A DNA stretch of 64,000 nt, taken from Margaritifera margaritifera (Eukaryota > Mollusca > Bivalvia > Unionida > Margaritiferidae). Both the position numbers and the translations under genes were made by a program. Positions within the stretch are counted from its first letter, which is position 1. Every line of letters begins with the position of its first letter. Positions 24,650-38,411 of this stretch are shown piece after piece. The stretch is taken from contig JAQPZY010001244.1 in the NCBI GenBank assembly GCA_029931535.1, positions 1,226,501 to 1,290,500 of the forward strand, in the 5' to 3' direction. A model generated the notes under the pieces. The model was given only the letters and a program-made list of their open reading frames with translations. It did no database searches and was not told the origin of the DNA.

Positions 24650-25090
24650 CAAAGAAGAAAACTTTTGAAATAAGTAGTGAAACAAATCCAAATTTCTGGA
24701 CCAATTACGTATGCCAATAGCAATGTCAATAAGACTTTTGATGATTTGCTTAAAGACGTTGACTTTGCTAAAACTTTAAATAAATTGGAAGGTCGTCATA
24801 TAAACAATAGTTCTTTCAGTACCACTCAGTTCAATAGCAGTTAATTTATTGTTTACGTTTTTTCTCCATATATATTTTAAGTTATTATCCTCAAACGTCT
24901 TACCTATTTGAGCATCAATCCAATTTTGTGCATAAGTAGTATTAGCTGCATCAAATGTTTGTACTGGATCTGCTAGATTAGTAATATGGTTATTGTTGAG
25001 GTTTCAGTCAATGTTAATTGATTGACCTAGTGTTGTTAGTATTGGGCTTTGTCCAGTTTCCAAAGTTACATCTCACTCGTTTTTTAAAAA
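24650..25090 (-). pseudogene. Fibre-like fragment with NLADP motif
   Basis: The minus strand reads NVTLETGQSPILTTLGQSIN, a TGA/TAA break, then NNNHITNLADPVQTFDAANT followed by TYAQNWIDAQIG and KYIWRKN. The pattern NxxITNLADPxxxxDAxxxxY is characteristic of phage tail-fibre-type and some eukaryotic virus-like element proteins, where it ends one module and starts the next. It therefore fits a virion or fibre protein of the Polinton-like element. Only this short module is readable, with stops on both sides. Function is inferred from the motif alone. Confidence 0.45.
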
Positions 25091-25489
25091 ATGCTATCAA
25101 AACGTCGGAGACTATGCGACGCATAACCTAAATCACTATTACCTCTTAAAGATATCAGAGTTTATTTTATCATGCTAAAGCTGTATATTTAATGATAAAC
25201 ATTGTGCAAGTGGCACCCGCTATTTATGTCATATGAAAATCACATGGTACAGGCATACCGTTTACATATGATGCCTGCAGAGTTATCTGGCCATTGAATT
25301 ATAACTATTTACAGCTGTAGTTGATGATATATACTGTATAATTGTTACTTAGAGTGACTTTACTTTTGAATTGTGTTTTAAACAATCAACATGTATATTT
25401 TTTCGTAATCATGATTAGCAGTCAGTCTGTCTTTAACATTTTCACTAGAATTTACAACAGTCCTTGTTTAATTTGTCGTTGATGTAAGG

Positions 25490-25491
<2 letters not shown>

Positions 25492-25549
<58 letters not shown>
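25492..25549. repeat. (AT)n microsatellite
   Basis: About 29 AT dinucleotides. A (GT)n stretch with a G-run follows at 25884-25921. Confidence 0.97.
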
Positions 25550-25552
<3 letters not shown>

Positions 25553-26029
25553 TTTCGAATTAATTGGAAATAATGTAGTATTCACCAACAAAATACATTA
25601 TTTTTAATGATATCAATAGATTGCCATTTTTATTGTAAATTGGATTTGTTTAGATAGAATTCTTTCTCAAGAAGTACATCAAACTGTGCTGCACTGTCGA
25701 CTGTAATATAACTTTCATTTCTACAGGAACAATTAAAACAGCCGAGATTTGAGTTTTGTCTGACGCCAGAGGCGAAGTGTTCTTTTTAGACAAGAAGCTC
25801 CGCCGTTATAATTTTTCTGTTTAATTTGTATCATGCTCTGCGTTGCCTTCAAATATGTATGCCCTTGAGATTCCACTTGTATGTTTGTGTGTGTATGTGT
25901 GTGTGTGTGTGTGGGGGGGGGCGGGATAATCCTCCTGTAGCTAATCAGAACGTTGGAGACTGTGTAAAGCACAACTTCTTTCTAGAGTATCGATAATTTA
26001 TCTTTATTTAATTTTGCTCCCTTCTTTCA

Positions 26030-26720
26030 AATTTTGTTTTCAATTCCTCTGTGTCTTGGATTTCTGTATTATTTACCTTTTTGCAATTGCATTTGTATAT
26101 CTTAGCATCTGTTATACTTGATCAAAATATACTACCCTTCATTGTTTTAATTGTCCTGATTGTTTTGCTTATCATGTCGTCAGTACTGTTCAGCTTACTA
26201 ATGGCAAAAGTTATTATTTCATCATGTTTAAAAACTTTGTTGTTGATCAGGTTCTCATTGAAAGCTTTTGCGACAAATCAACGTTGCATCAAACCCGCCA
26301 AAAACGGAAGGAACAGCTACACTGGTGGCTATTCCTGCAACATTAATCCCGCTGCTGTTACAGCTATACCGCCTGAAACTGTTGACTTATTAACCTCCAC
26401 CCAGTTCAAAACGGTGCATGCTACTTTTTGTATTTCTTTCTAACACCTCAGTTGTCTTTGGGCTCTTTGACCAAATCATTTTAATCTCATTAATTCTTTT
26501 CAGTCTGAAAAAAAGACCGGTGTCGGAGTGTAGACGAAGTCGTGCCATAACAAAAGTGCACTGAAGGCCCAGGCTGTCCGTTGGTAGTGCAAGATATGAA
26601 GGAGGTGCGCTTGGTACGTTTACTTCTGTTGCTGTGATATTTATGAAAGAGACCGCTTAGACTGAGCCTAAAATACGAAGCACAGTCCTGTGGTCTAGAA
26701 GTACTCATTCTACTTTATAG
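26030..26720 (-). pseudogene. Small Gly/Ala-rich protein, broken
   Basis: Across frames the minus strand reads SAPPSYLALPT near its start (about 26620), a Lys/Glu-rich segment FFRLKRINEIKMIWSKSP, then TVSGGIAVTAAGL and INVAGIATSVAVPSVFGG (about 26370-26290), and finally KHDEIITFAISKLNSTDDMI followed by SKTIRTIK. The order Pro-rich N-terminus, basic linker, glycine/alanine-rich hydrophobic region and helical KLNSxxDxxSK tail resembles a small protein that I associate with invertebrate virus-like elements. I cannot name it. It is broken by frameshifts. Confidence 0.35.
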
Positions 26721-27230
26721 ATGCTATGGTATTTACCTAGCGGTAAACGTTTGCTTTTCCAAAATATTTCTTGAGTAATCATTTTTTGTCTGGAAAAAAA
26801 TCCTTTTGCTATCAGGTAGTCAGTTGTGAACTGGCTAAAATAAAGTAGAATAATTAGTTATAAAACATTTTTAATATCCATGTTTGATGGTGGACAGATT
26901 GTAAACCTAAATTGTTTTTTCAAATATGTGCAGTAGAGTTTAATGTTATATAGTATATTGTGCAGATCATGTTTTTGTTCTTCTTCAAACGTTATGCTTT
27001 TGCGTTTTTTTCAATTCTTGTGACCATTTTCCAAGTTCATTTCTGAGTTAAACTCTACGTGGATCTATTGACTTTCGGGAAGTTGCCATCTTAGGTTTTT
27101 GGCAACCTTAGATTCTTCTTCCTTTTTGCCTTGTTCACATTCCATTTATTTGCAAGTAAATTTTGAAAGTTAACCAAACCTTATTTTAAGATGTTAAAAA
27201 CACAATGAAAATTTATTTGAAAAAATGGAT

Positions 27231-28640
27231 GCAAAGAAATGTTTTGAATGTCAAGAAGTTAAATATGCAACCCAGTCTCACAAAAAAGCAACAAAGTAAA
27301 TGTAAACCCTGTAAAATTAAATAGAAAACTGAAACATAGAACATGTAAATGAATACTATAAACAAAGATATCACTGATGAAAACTTTAGGTTAGTTCATA
27401 TGGCAAGATATATAATTTTACAAGCACAAAAACAGAGCATCAAACTAGATGCAACGCTAAAAGTGTTGGGTATTCAATCAATTGATTTGTATTACAGATG
27501 GCTAAAGCTTACAAAACTCGAAGGTGCTAATAAAGATAATTATTTATCACATTATGCCATGCGTTTATTGCAATCTATCGGATCCTATACAGCTATGTAA
27601 CTGTTTTCATTTGTTAAATATTAGATTCAGGATAGCCAGCAAAAACTGATAACGAAATGATAAAGTGCCCTCAAGGAAAGTGATTGCAGAGCGCAAGAAA
27701 AAACCCGAATCATTCAAGATTTCAAATTTCACCGTCAAAGAGATTTTGAAGAGTATTGTCGTAACGATTAATCAATGATAAAGGTTTAACAGTTGTTGCT
27801 GTAGCGATACTAATGACTATATCAACAGTTGCACTGTCTGTTGATAAAATGTATTGTTTTCCTACCCCAACCCTTGCTCCACCTCAAGCTCCTACTTCAA
27901 AAAGGTTTCAAACTTGGGCCAATTATTTTTTTAGTTAGCGAAAATGTAGCTGTAAAAATACTTTGTATTATTGGTAGTGTGATAAGTTTGTTCTTTTAGA
28001 GCGCTGATCAGATTGTTTCTTTTCTAGCTCATGACGTTGTATTACTTGTTTTGACAGTAATGGGTTTGTTATTTGCATTTCTTCTTTATCAAAGGTTTAA
28101 CTACATTATCTAACGTAATTAGAGATTTTTTATTTTACCTATTCACCACACTGACTGTCCTTCACACAAGGTTCCGCCTCTATTTTAAAAAGTTAACTAC
28201 AGCAGCTCCTTTATTCATTAGTATCAATATAAATGATTGTCTGTTTGTTTCAAAGTCAGCATTTTTTAAATATATTTTATATTACGTTTCTAAATGTACA
28301 TGTGTCATCGGATCGCATTAACATATATGCTGTACACAAGCTCCGCCGTTATGACAGTAGGACTATCATCATAATAATCTTTTTTTCTACATACTTTTAC
28401 TCACTTTCTTTACTTTTTTGTCCTATACAATTTTATTATCGTACCGTCGCCTATTGTTTATCGGCCTTTGGAATAGTGTTCTTTACTACGTCGGCATTGG
28501 TGGTAGGGTTTCATCCAAGTTTATACGAGTCTTTGGATTTCTGTAAACTGTTGTTGTATCCAAGGGTGGTATCCGTGTACCCATGTATCCAAGGATGGTA
28601 CCCAATTTCATGACCACGTCCGTCAGTAAATAAAAAATAT
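27231..28640 (+). other. Unassigned short frames and hydrophobic segments
   Basis: A plus frame at 27349-27600 (83 codons) starts MNTINKDITDENF and has no recognised domain. Further on, three hydrophobic stretches can be read in different frames: VVAVAILMTISTVAL (about 27792), VKILCIIGSVISLFF (about 27950) and VVLLVLTVMGLLFAFLLYQ (about 28035). They could be fragments of one membrane protein of the Polinton-like block. This is position-based inference. Confidence 0.25.
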
Positions 28641-30110
28641 ACCGTCACCACCGACAGCATATTACAATTTCACTCTTGAATCTGATATAGAATTTAAAAT
28701 ATTGGTTGTAATATTTTTATCTGAGTTTCACCTGTCTATCCTAAAATGTATAGTTCCATTAACTTTTTAGCAGTGTCTGTTACTCTTAGACTGTGTAATG
28801 CCTGTTCGATTTTTAACTTGTGCACCTAAGATGCAAATTACATATGATCTAATGCTTTGATTCAATTTTGATATTCTCTCATCCCTGCAAAAAGAAGTAA
28901 GCCCAACCTGTTGGCCCATCTTTGTATGTCATAGAATTAATTGCTTCAGCTGACAATGTTCTCCAGTATTCAGTAGTACCTGCTTAATAGTCATAATGTT
29001 TCATATACGCAGCTAACACAAGAGCGTGTTTAGGTATCCCAAAATATTAGTGTACAGTTTTATGCTCAGTCATTCCATTATCCGTCAAGTATTTGTTTTT
29101 TTTTACCTGAATTTATCTCCAGTCGTGATTTAGTGGAGTGTTAAAATGTTTTGCATCTCAAATAATATTGCTTCTTTTTTATACTAATATTGGTTGGATT
29201 AAAATTATAATCAACAGAGAAAGGTATTTTACACTTAGATAGCAGGTTTCTTATCGAAAAGTAAACATGAAATTGTATAGTAATTTTACTAAGCTGGAGA
29301 TATTTTAAAAATTCTGTTGCTATCCACACTGCCTAGTTTAGTTGATTCTACCAAAATCCAATGTTACTTTTTGCTTGGTATATGTTTAAATTCATCATTG
29401 TCAAATCTTAAGTGTAGTTATAAAAAATGTTTAATGGTTTGCATGTGAAAATTGATTTTCAGCGCAGTAACTTTTTATATTATTAAATATTTGCGCAACG
29501 CATAAGTAAACGACAGAGCCTTTGCGTGGCATAACCGGATCATTAAACTGAGTTGCAGGACACGAATAAGGTTCTATACTAGCTTGTCCTTTAATCTGAA
29601 ATCCATTGTAGCTGAAACTAACTTTGGTGTTGGTAATGAAAGTGGTAATTGATTTTCAACAGGTTTTGCATTTCCTACCAAAAAATATTTCTTATCATCT
29701 GGACCAACATCAAATTTAAGATCTGCTGCATCATAATATTTACATCAATGTAAGCAAGAAATTCGATACAGCTAGCTGTGACCACACTTATATCCCGTCC
29801 AAACTTGTAAACAAATAGCAATTATCCATTTGATACCGACATTTCTGCTTTCATATTAAACTCACCTTTGTGGAAACTGTTGAATTCAATCCATTACCTA
29901 TGATATGTGACACATTTAAAATTATTATTTTGTGTTCGTACCTACGCTTGGCCAGTGATCATTCGCTTAAATCAAATAGATTTTACACATTGTGGACTAT
30001 GATACATTTGATCTCTGTATCTGGATATGTCCTTGTTTCTGCTGGTTGAGTAACATTGATATAATAGTTCTCTCTATTTTCTGCTACCATTCATTCTATG
30101 CTGTTTTTGA
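28641..30110 (-). pseudogene. Unassigned broken minus-strand frame(s)
   Basis: The minus strand between about 29735 and 29470 reads DAADLKFDVGPDDKKYFLVG, KPVENQLPLSLPTPKL, then after a shift FRLKGQASIEPYSCPATQF and MPRKGSVVYLCVAQ. Further fragments such as VDYNFNPTNISIKKK (about 29200) and IEQALHSLRVTDTAKKLMEL (about 28780) suggest one or more long decayed genes. A capsid protein is a reasonable guess for a Polinton-like block, but I recognise no diagnostic fold motif. Confidence 0.3.
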
Positions 30111-31654
30111 TGGACTGTGTTTCGCAGTTTGCTGTTCGCATTTTGTATGTACTTTTGTTTGAACATGCTGGTGAAAATATGTGTATTAAATTGTTTTACC
30201 GCATAAACATTTGCATGTGTAATCATCAAATTCTTCTAACACGTAGAAATGTGCTTTCGATCTTTTCCCCAATCAAACTGCTTCCTAAATGAGCAATCTC
30301 TACTTAGTTGGTATCTGTTTATTTGTTGTATTTTTTTTTTCTTGTTCCATTTCGCTTTGGTCATTTTTAGTGGCACAATTGCAGCATTTTATCATCTCCA
30401 TTTAACGTAGCAGTAAGATTGCAAATAGTTTGCATTTCTCGATGTATTAGTTTATTTATTTCGGCCAACTTAAAAAAGCTGTGCAGTCGTATTACAGTTC
30501 ACTTTGATCCAGAACTCTATATATTTACCTACTGGGGGCGGTGGTTTGAGCTAGTTTCAGGTTCAAAAAGTTTCGAGATCATGGGGCTTCGATCTGTGCT
30601 GATCGCACTTTGATGGGCGTTGTGTACAGATGAAGACGATGTTATATTTCACGAAGAGCGTTTGTTACGAATTTGTTACTTATCACTTGCAAAAGTCATC
30701 AGTAAATCCTTGCGTTAGACCCATATCATGGTAACTTCATTTGCTACCATATTGCATAACAACTAATAGTTTTTGCTATGTATTAAACGGGGAGTTTGAC
30801 GAGTTAAATGTATTCTTTTCATTTCATGGATTGATTGAGTGAGTGCTTCATTGATTGGTACTTAACGACACATCAACACATGAAAGGTTATGTCGTATCA
30901 AGGCCATTCCTCTATCGACAACTGGAGGGGGGCATGGAGTGAGGGATGTGGGGCACTGATAAAAGACGACTGCTATATAGGTATGTTTCGCGGTAAACAC
31001 CCCCTTTTACAATACCGCTTGTCCCAAAAGGCTCCTTTTTTTAAATATTGCCTGTCCACTGTCCAAAATGATCCCCAAACTTTCAATCTGAAACGCTGTA
31101 CAGACCCCTCTGGAGCTACCCAGTTCTTACTAATTGACCTCGGACCATGATCAGTTCCAAATGATTTTTTTTTTTTTTTTGGAGCACTTAATTGCAGTTC
31201 CCTAATTGTTTCACTTTGGGGCTTCGTCTGTGCCAGCAGATATGTACAGTTATGACCGGTGAGTCCCAAAAGATCCCGTTTTTTTTTCTAACCAGGCAGG
31301 GCACATACCCACCCATTTAGTGGGGTTTACCGGATCGTAAACTCTCATTCAGCTACTGCTTATTCATGATCCAGGACTTCAGACCAATTAGACAGCGAGT
31401 TAAGGCTTATGTGCCCTTCATGATCATTACACCGTGTATTTTGGCCATATGACCTCAAATGAGCACAGCAGAAACTATACATTGTCATTAATTTTAACTG
31501 ATAGGAATACCTAGATTACATTGTTTTAATTACAAATAGGTGTAAATATTTTATCAACTTCAACTAGAACAAACTATTTTATTTTTTTTAGTCCATAAAA
31601 TCCAGAACGTGTATTTGTAAAGTTGCGGTTACTAATCCGTAACATCAGGGACCA
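30111..31654. other. Intergenic, no gene seen
   Basis: Overlapping short frames around 30890-31269 come from a T-run-rich stretch with a recurring TCCCAAAAG motif (31021, 31265). I find no domain. The right boundary of the Polinton-like block may fall here. Confidence 0.3.
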
Positions 31655-31777
31655 CCATGGTGTGAATAGATGAACTCCATGGTGTGAATAGATGAACTCC
31701 ATGGTGTGAATAGATGAACTCCATGGTGTGAATAGATGAACTCCATGGTGTGAATAGATGAACTCCATGGTGTGAAG
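31655..31777 (+). repeat. Minisatellite, 22-bp unit x 5.6
   Basis: Units start at 31655, 31677, 31699, 31721, 31743 and 31765 (partial). The unit is CCATGGTGTGAATAGATGAACT and the copies are nearly identical, so the expansion is recent. Confidence 0.95.
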
Positions 31778-32047
31778 ACACCTGTACATATGCTCTCATG
31801 TACATTTATTGGGATTGTGTGAAAATTGTTTTGAAATGTTTTCGACTTTGTCATTTTCTGGTGAAGTTTTAGAAACTACAAAAATTGAATTAAATCAAGT
31901 TCTAAATGGTAACGTCCACATTTTTGACTGCCTTCTGAAAATGGCATAATTAGTATCCAACAAAATATAGATTTTTTTTAATCAAAGGAAAAATAAATGC
32001 TTTTCATATCATCAGCATTCATCTGACGACAAATATTTAAAAACAAT

Positions 32048-33299
<1,252 letters not shown>

Positions 33300-33396
33300 T
33301 CCCATAATGCGCCCGCAAATCAGGGTTTACCCTGCACACTCTTCGTATGATTTTGAGCGAAGACATTAGACCATAGCCTGCTGGCGCATTATGGGA
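33300..33396. repeat. Foldback repeat with GCGCATTATGGGA arms
   Basis: Perfect 14-base inverted arms lie at 33300-33313 (TCCCATAATGCGCC) and 33383-33396 (GGCGCATTATGGGA), separated by 69 bases. Adjacent bases (GCA, then AATCAGGG or GGCTATG) extend the likeness weakly. Related sequence occurs at 41908-42027, so this is a dispersed family, MITE-like in form. Confidence 0.6.
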
Positions 33397-35020
33397 CGCC
33401 AGATCTGCGTCTACGATTTTCGCACTTGCTTGCGCGCTGTAGACAGAAAAAAATATTTTATATGCCACACTAGCTGCACCTAATGTATATAGGCATACAT
33501 GTGAAGAGCTAAGGACAATGTGCTTTGCATGGTTAATTACTGGGTGTGTCAGTTTTAAGATTAAGTTCAGTTTCAAACTGACAGCGGAGAAATCGTACGG
33601 TAAATATTCACATGGACTACAGTTTTCATGAAAAATAAAAAATGAATTGCACAAAAAATTATCACAAGCTCCTGTCTGTTACTTTTTATTGTATGCATCT
33701 GTCCGTCTGCCAGTGTATCTTTTCCTCTGTTTGTCTTTGTCTCTTTTTCTCCCCGTCCATCTATCTCATAGTGTCAGTCTTTCCTTTTGCCCGTCCGTCT
33801 ATCTCTGTCTACACTTTCTCTCTCCATCTCTCTCACCCCACCCACCACCCCACCCCAAGACCATCACCCCCGCCCAAATTCCGTGACGGTAATCCAGAGG
33901 TCGTAACCTAAAATCTGCCAGATATATTAAGTATCTTACTGCTGTAAATAAAAAGTATTATTAAAAATGTCCCTGTAGTTGAATTTTAGTACATTTGATT
34001 TCTTGACCCAGTTCCAGAGACTCCAGAGGAGGAAGCCCACAATCCTTTTCGGCAAGTAAATAAAGTTTGTAAACTTCAACTCAACGGTTTCGGAATATAC
34101 AGGGTAACAGACAGACGAACGGAAGGACGAGAGACTGAAGTTATCACAATAAAACCCCCCACGGTTTTTTTTTTAAAAGCAGGGGCAAATATTAAAATCA
34201 TGCTGTCTCATAATAGTATAGTTCCCATGTACAACTCAACATTGCGCCTTGGAACAGAGTTAAACAGGAAACTTTTAGGTCACAGCGACCTATATCTGAA
34301 AAGAAAGTATAGGCCTCGGGAAGTTACGAATGAAAAAATAGTTCGATGCATTCGCAACTTCTCGGTCTATCCTTGTTTCTTAGAGAGCCGAGGTGGTTCG
34401 AATGCAGCTTTTGGCATATATTCGAGGTATGATCCATAGGATTGACATCAAAGTTGCGAATGCAAGTCAGCCTCACGCAGGTGTTTTTTGATTCGCTCAG
34501 TATTGAGATGTTATAAGACCCCTGGCGTGTTATAATATCTTGGCAAAATCGGGGGTATGTTTCAAATAGCTTTTAAATCCCAAACTGCGGATTTAGTGCA
34601 AAAATGAGTTTCGATCTAAATCGAGCACATAAATCTTAATAATTTAATTGGTCATTTCACTGAAAGTGACCGATGTTCGACCAAGTGGATTAGTTGGAAG
34701 AGCATCAGTTAAGATATAGTGAGGCACCGACCACTTAATCTTCTATGTGAACTGGAGGGGGGGGGGGCTATTTTGTTTTTTAAATTTTGACCCCTCTTTA
34801 GCTGGCAGAAATATTTTTGCTCTGATCAGCTCCCCTATTCTAACTATATGTCCCATATTAACCAGAGTAGAACATTTCCTGCCCTTTACAGTGAGCGAAG
34901 GACTAAAAGAAAACCTCAATCCCCCACCCCCCAATAAAAAGAGGCACGTACTGTGCTGTGCTTTGATTATCATTTGATGTACTAAATAAAATCTACATCA
35001 CTTCGCCGCCCCCCCCCCCC

Positions 35021-35053
<33 letters not shown>

Positions 35054-36179
35054 AGCAGTTCAATTGGTCCATCATACTATATGAAGTGATTTTGTTTTAG
35101 ATAATATGTCTGTAAAGGAAAACAAAAATATGTATCGACTCGAGGCACTTCGAAAAAGCTCAGCCAATTTTTAGACGATCGTTATTCCATTTTAAACGAT
35201 ATCGCATAATTTCCCAAGGTGAGAGGAGAAACAGTAACAGAAAACTGAACAGGGAAAAGTCAGATTTAAATCCAATAAGTTAAATTTATTATAAGATAAC
35301 GAAATATAAAGTAGCAAAAAATTGCTTCCGTAGAATAATGTTATCATCAAAGCGAAAAGATAATGATATCTTACGTGAACAGGAAGACCATTTTTTCCCC
35401 CTGATATCCTATCATGAGAACAAAACATAAAGTTAATAATCTTGGAAATAGTAGTAAACCGAAAACGAGGCTATAAATATGAGCAGTGCGTCGTTTTCAG
35501 TTGACTTATGAGAACAAAGTAATCCATTCAGCGCGTTGTACCGTCATATCTTGCAGGTACGATCATGGCCATGTCGACGATTAACGTGGGAAAACGGGCT
35601 GGCATTTCTTAAAGGATGGAAAGGAAGTAGAATTTAATGTAGGTATGAAAAGTCCAATATCTAAGCAAAACATCAGTGCAAAATTTATCATGCTACACGA
35701 AGTGTAGTTTGAGATACTAGTATCGTTTCTTAAATAGGTGTCAGGAAAAATGAGAGAAGTGTCCTCCCTGTTTTATTATTTATAAATAAATTTAAAGTAG
35801 CAATACGAGTCCCAGTGGGTAGAGGTTGGCTTGAATATGTATTTCACAGTCTATGTTAGTTAAAGAATACATTTTTAATTGTCTATGTATGTAAACTCAT
35901 TGATAATTTGTTTAATAAAATAATTGAATCTTGTACATGACGTTGAATTTATGGTGGTATCATCTAACATTAATTTCTGGTGGAAGCCAGGCATAAAGGC
36001 AAAGTGGTCGTGCACAAGGATCACAACAATATTTACTGACAATGTTTACACGTCCGCTCTTTATGCCTCGAAGTTTGAAAGTAATCTCCGGCTTCTGCGC
36101 CTATATGCTTTGTTTAAATTTGCTTATTGTTACGGAATTATGTATATGGAATCTCTAATGTGCCTAAACTTTTGGCCTA
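33397..36179. other. Intergenic, no gene seen
   Basis: CT-rich low-complexity sequence at 33700-33880 gives spurious Ser/Pro-rich frames. A (C)n(A)n run lies at 35011-35052. A short segment near 36070-36135 recurs inverted near 57700. I see no gene. Confidence 0.35.
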
Positions 36180-36997
36180 TGACTGTACTTTAAAATTGTG
36201 TCAAATAGTGAGTCACATTTAAGTTTGGTTAAGTTGTACTTTAGTCAAATAAACAACATGTTTACTGACCTTTTGTTCAAGGTCAGAGTTGTTTATCATC
36301 CCTTGAGTATTTTTCCACTAAATCTACGGATTTAGTATTGCATTCTGGGTCGTAATATGACACGTTTCCTGTTGTGAAATATGTCATTTGCAAAGAATAT
36401 AAAAGACCTGGACATACGAATTATATTCATTCCATTTTAAATCCTGTGGTGAAAACATCTGTTTTTACGATCAGCCTTTGGAATCATCAGATGTTTGGAA
36501 ATATAGGCCTGCTGTTATCTTGTAGTTCTGTAATGTTGTAATACTGTAATGCTGTATAAATAATTCGACTAGAATTATTTATTGGAACATCCAATGGAGT
36601 TACCTGAAGTATTCATCAACCTTTGGATTTATATTTATGACTTTTGGATGCCTGTAAACATTCTTAAAGATGATCTGGATTTCATTATCATTGGTACATC
36701 AGGACATTCCAGACGCATTCATTTGGAACAATCTTTCATTCGGAACATTCGTTCATTACGAACATTCATTAATATGGATCATTCATTCATTCGGAACATT
36801 TTATAGTTTCTATATATACAGGACTTGTGATTAGGACACTAATAATTATTGGAATATTTGGATTTTAATACACGTTACTGTAAGTGTATTTTGATTTTCA
36901 CATAAATTATTTAGAAATAAATTGTTTGTTGATTTTACAAACATTGTTGGTTTTACTTTCTTTTTGTTACCTTTATTCTTACCGTAGGGTCGTAACA
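36180..36997 (+). mobile_element. Solo LTR related to the 3.5-9.7 kb element
   Basis: Read on the plus strand, it matches the element's LTR in order. A GTTCAAGGTCAGAGTTGTT stretch (36277) corresponds to GTTCAAGGCCAGTCTTGTT, and a TATA-like AATATAAAAG (36396) sits where the LTR has CATAAATAG. The shared CATTCGGAACATT (about 36788), TGATTAGGACA (about 36827) and GAAATAAATTG (about 36914) follow, then ACATTGTTGGTTT, and it ends GGTCGTAACA at 36997. Divergence is far greater than between the paired LTRs, so it is a different subfamily. The 5' end is uncertain (36180 or 36184). No internal region flanks it, so recombination between two LTRs probably removed the body. Confidence 0.7.
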
Positions 36998-37742
36998 TTA
37001 TCATGCTCTTCTTTTTCACATAAAAGCATATTTGTATCCTCATTAACCTTTTGGAGAAACCATGTAACATTCCATACAAAAACCTCAGCCACCCTATAAA
37101 GGATGTTAGGCTGCCCACAAAACAACATTACTATCACTTAATAAGCCCCACCCACTCGCACACCCCCTCCGAAAAAAAAAACAAAAAACAAACAAACAAG
37201 CTGCATAACAAAATCACACTTAATTCTTTTACAAATCAAGCACGTTATATCAATAAATATATAATATAGCTCTATATATTTCATTTAAATTTAATGTCAA
37301 GATTACAAAGATTATGTTCAATGTATTGATTACTCTTTAATAAAACATTTTTGTTGTACGCGAAACGTAAAAAAAAATATTTCGATTTTAATAATTTCTA
37401 TACAAACAATTTACCTTTTAATTGTATATACTGCATTGTACAAATGGTATTCCTACATTCAAAAATGTAATCGATATGACAAAAGATACTTTATTTTTGT
37501 TTACTGTCAGTTAGAAGAAAAAAAATTACCTTACAAAAAAAAAAAAAGCTTTGTCAACAAAAAAAAAACGGTCTGTCTATTTAAAGGTAAAGATGAAGAT
37601 GAGCTCTGAGAAAATGAACGAATGATCAAATTATTATTATGAAACAATGGCTGTCATACTCAACTATTACAGTAAATCATCCCGTGAACAAGGTTATGAG
37701 CGAGTCTGTTGTAACATTCATATATAGATTGATCGATGTGTG

Positions 37743-37800
<58 letters not shown>

Positions 37801-38312
37801 GTCGGTAAAATATTCTATCTGCTTCGTCTTCCATATTAACCCAACTCGTCATAAGTCAGTTATCAGTTTTGCAGAAATACAGAAATGTATAAAGATAGCA
37901 TTGGCGATTGAATATTTGATTGAACCCTCCCACGCACGGCATGTAAAATAAATCAATAGTATAATACGCCATTCAGTTCCACTCATGCATGGGTAACAAA
38001 TGATAAAACAAAAGTAGCACGTTGAATATAGACAGACTTAAAATACCTAGACTTGCGTGGTATATATCACGTAGGTCTGTCTTCGCTAATAATTCTTCAT
38101 GCGTAAACCAGACCAGGTTTTTATTGAATGATCAAAGTGCAAATATACCGTGGTATATTTTTTTCTTATTTTAGAATCCAGATAAGTATGGAGTATGAGC
38201 AACGTTGTTTTCTGGTCTGATAAATTTCTCCCACGTTGAGAATTTTTTCTAGCTTAGTCAATTACGCTGAATTCTGCTGTCATCCACATGCGACGTTATC
38301 AGGGGATATAGC

Positions 38313-38317
<5 letters not shown>
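36998..38317. other. Intergenic with (TG)n tract
   Basis: A (TG)n microsatellite of about 28 units lies at 37744-37799. Poly(A) runs occur near 37160, 37538 and 37560. No gene seen. Confidence 0.4.
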
Positions 38318-38387
<70 letters not shown>

Positions 38388-38411
38388 TTATACGTTTGGT
38401 TATTCAGTTAG

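Larger units (their letters stand above)
20840..30110. mobile_element. Putative decayed Polinton/Maverick-like element (extent uncertain)
   Basis: The anchor is the protein-primed family-B polymerase remnant at its left end on the plus strand. To its right are broken frames, mainly minus strand, that share the same degree of decay: a fibre-like NLADP segment, a Gly/Ala-rich small protein, hydrophobic segments near 27.8-28.1 kb, and an unassigned minus frame near 29.5-29.7 kb. Polintons are 15-20-kb self-synthesising DNA elements with terminal inverted repeats, integrase, packaging ATPase and capsid genes. I found no integrase, ATPase or inverted repeats. The element is therefore truncated, internally deleted or too decayed, and both boundaries are provisional. 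Confidence 0.45.

Noticed and set aside
30890..31269. Overlapping 86- and 98-codon frames
   Set aside because: Opposite-strand shadows in a T/A-run-rich stretch with repeated TCCCAAAAG words; no recognisable domain.
33642..33911. Ser/Pro-rich secreted-looking peptides
   Set aside because: CT-rich low-complexity DNA; two overlapping frames look alike because of base composition.
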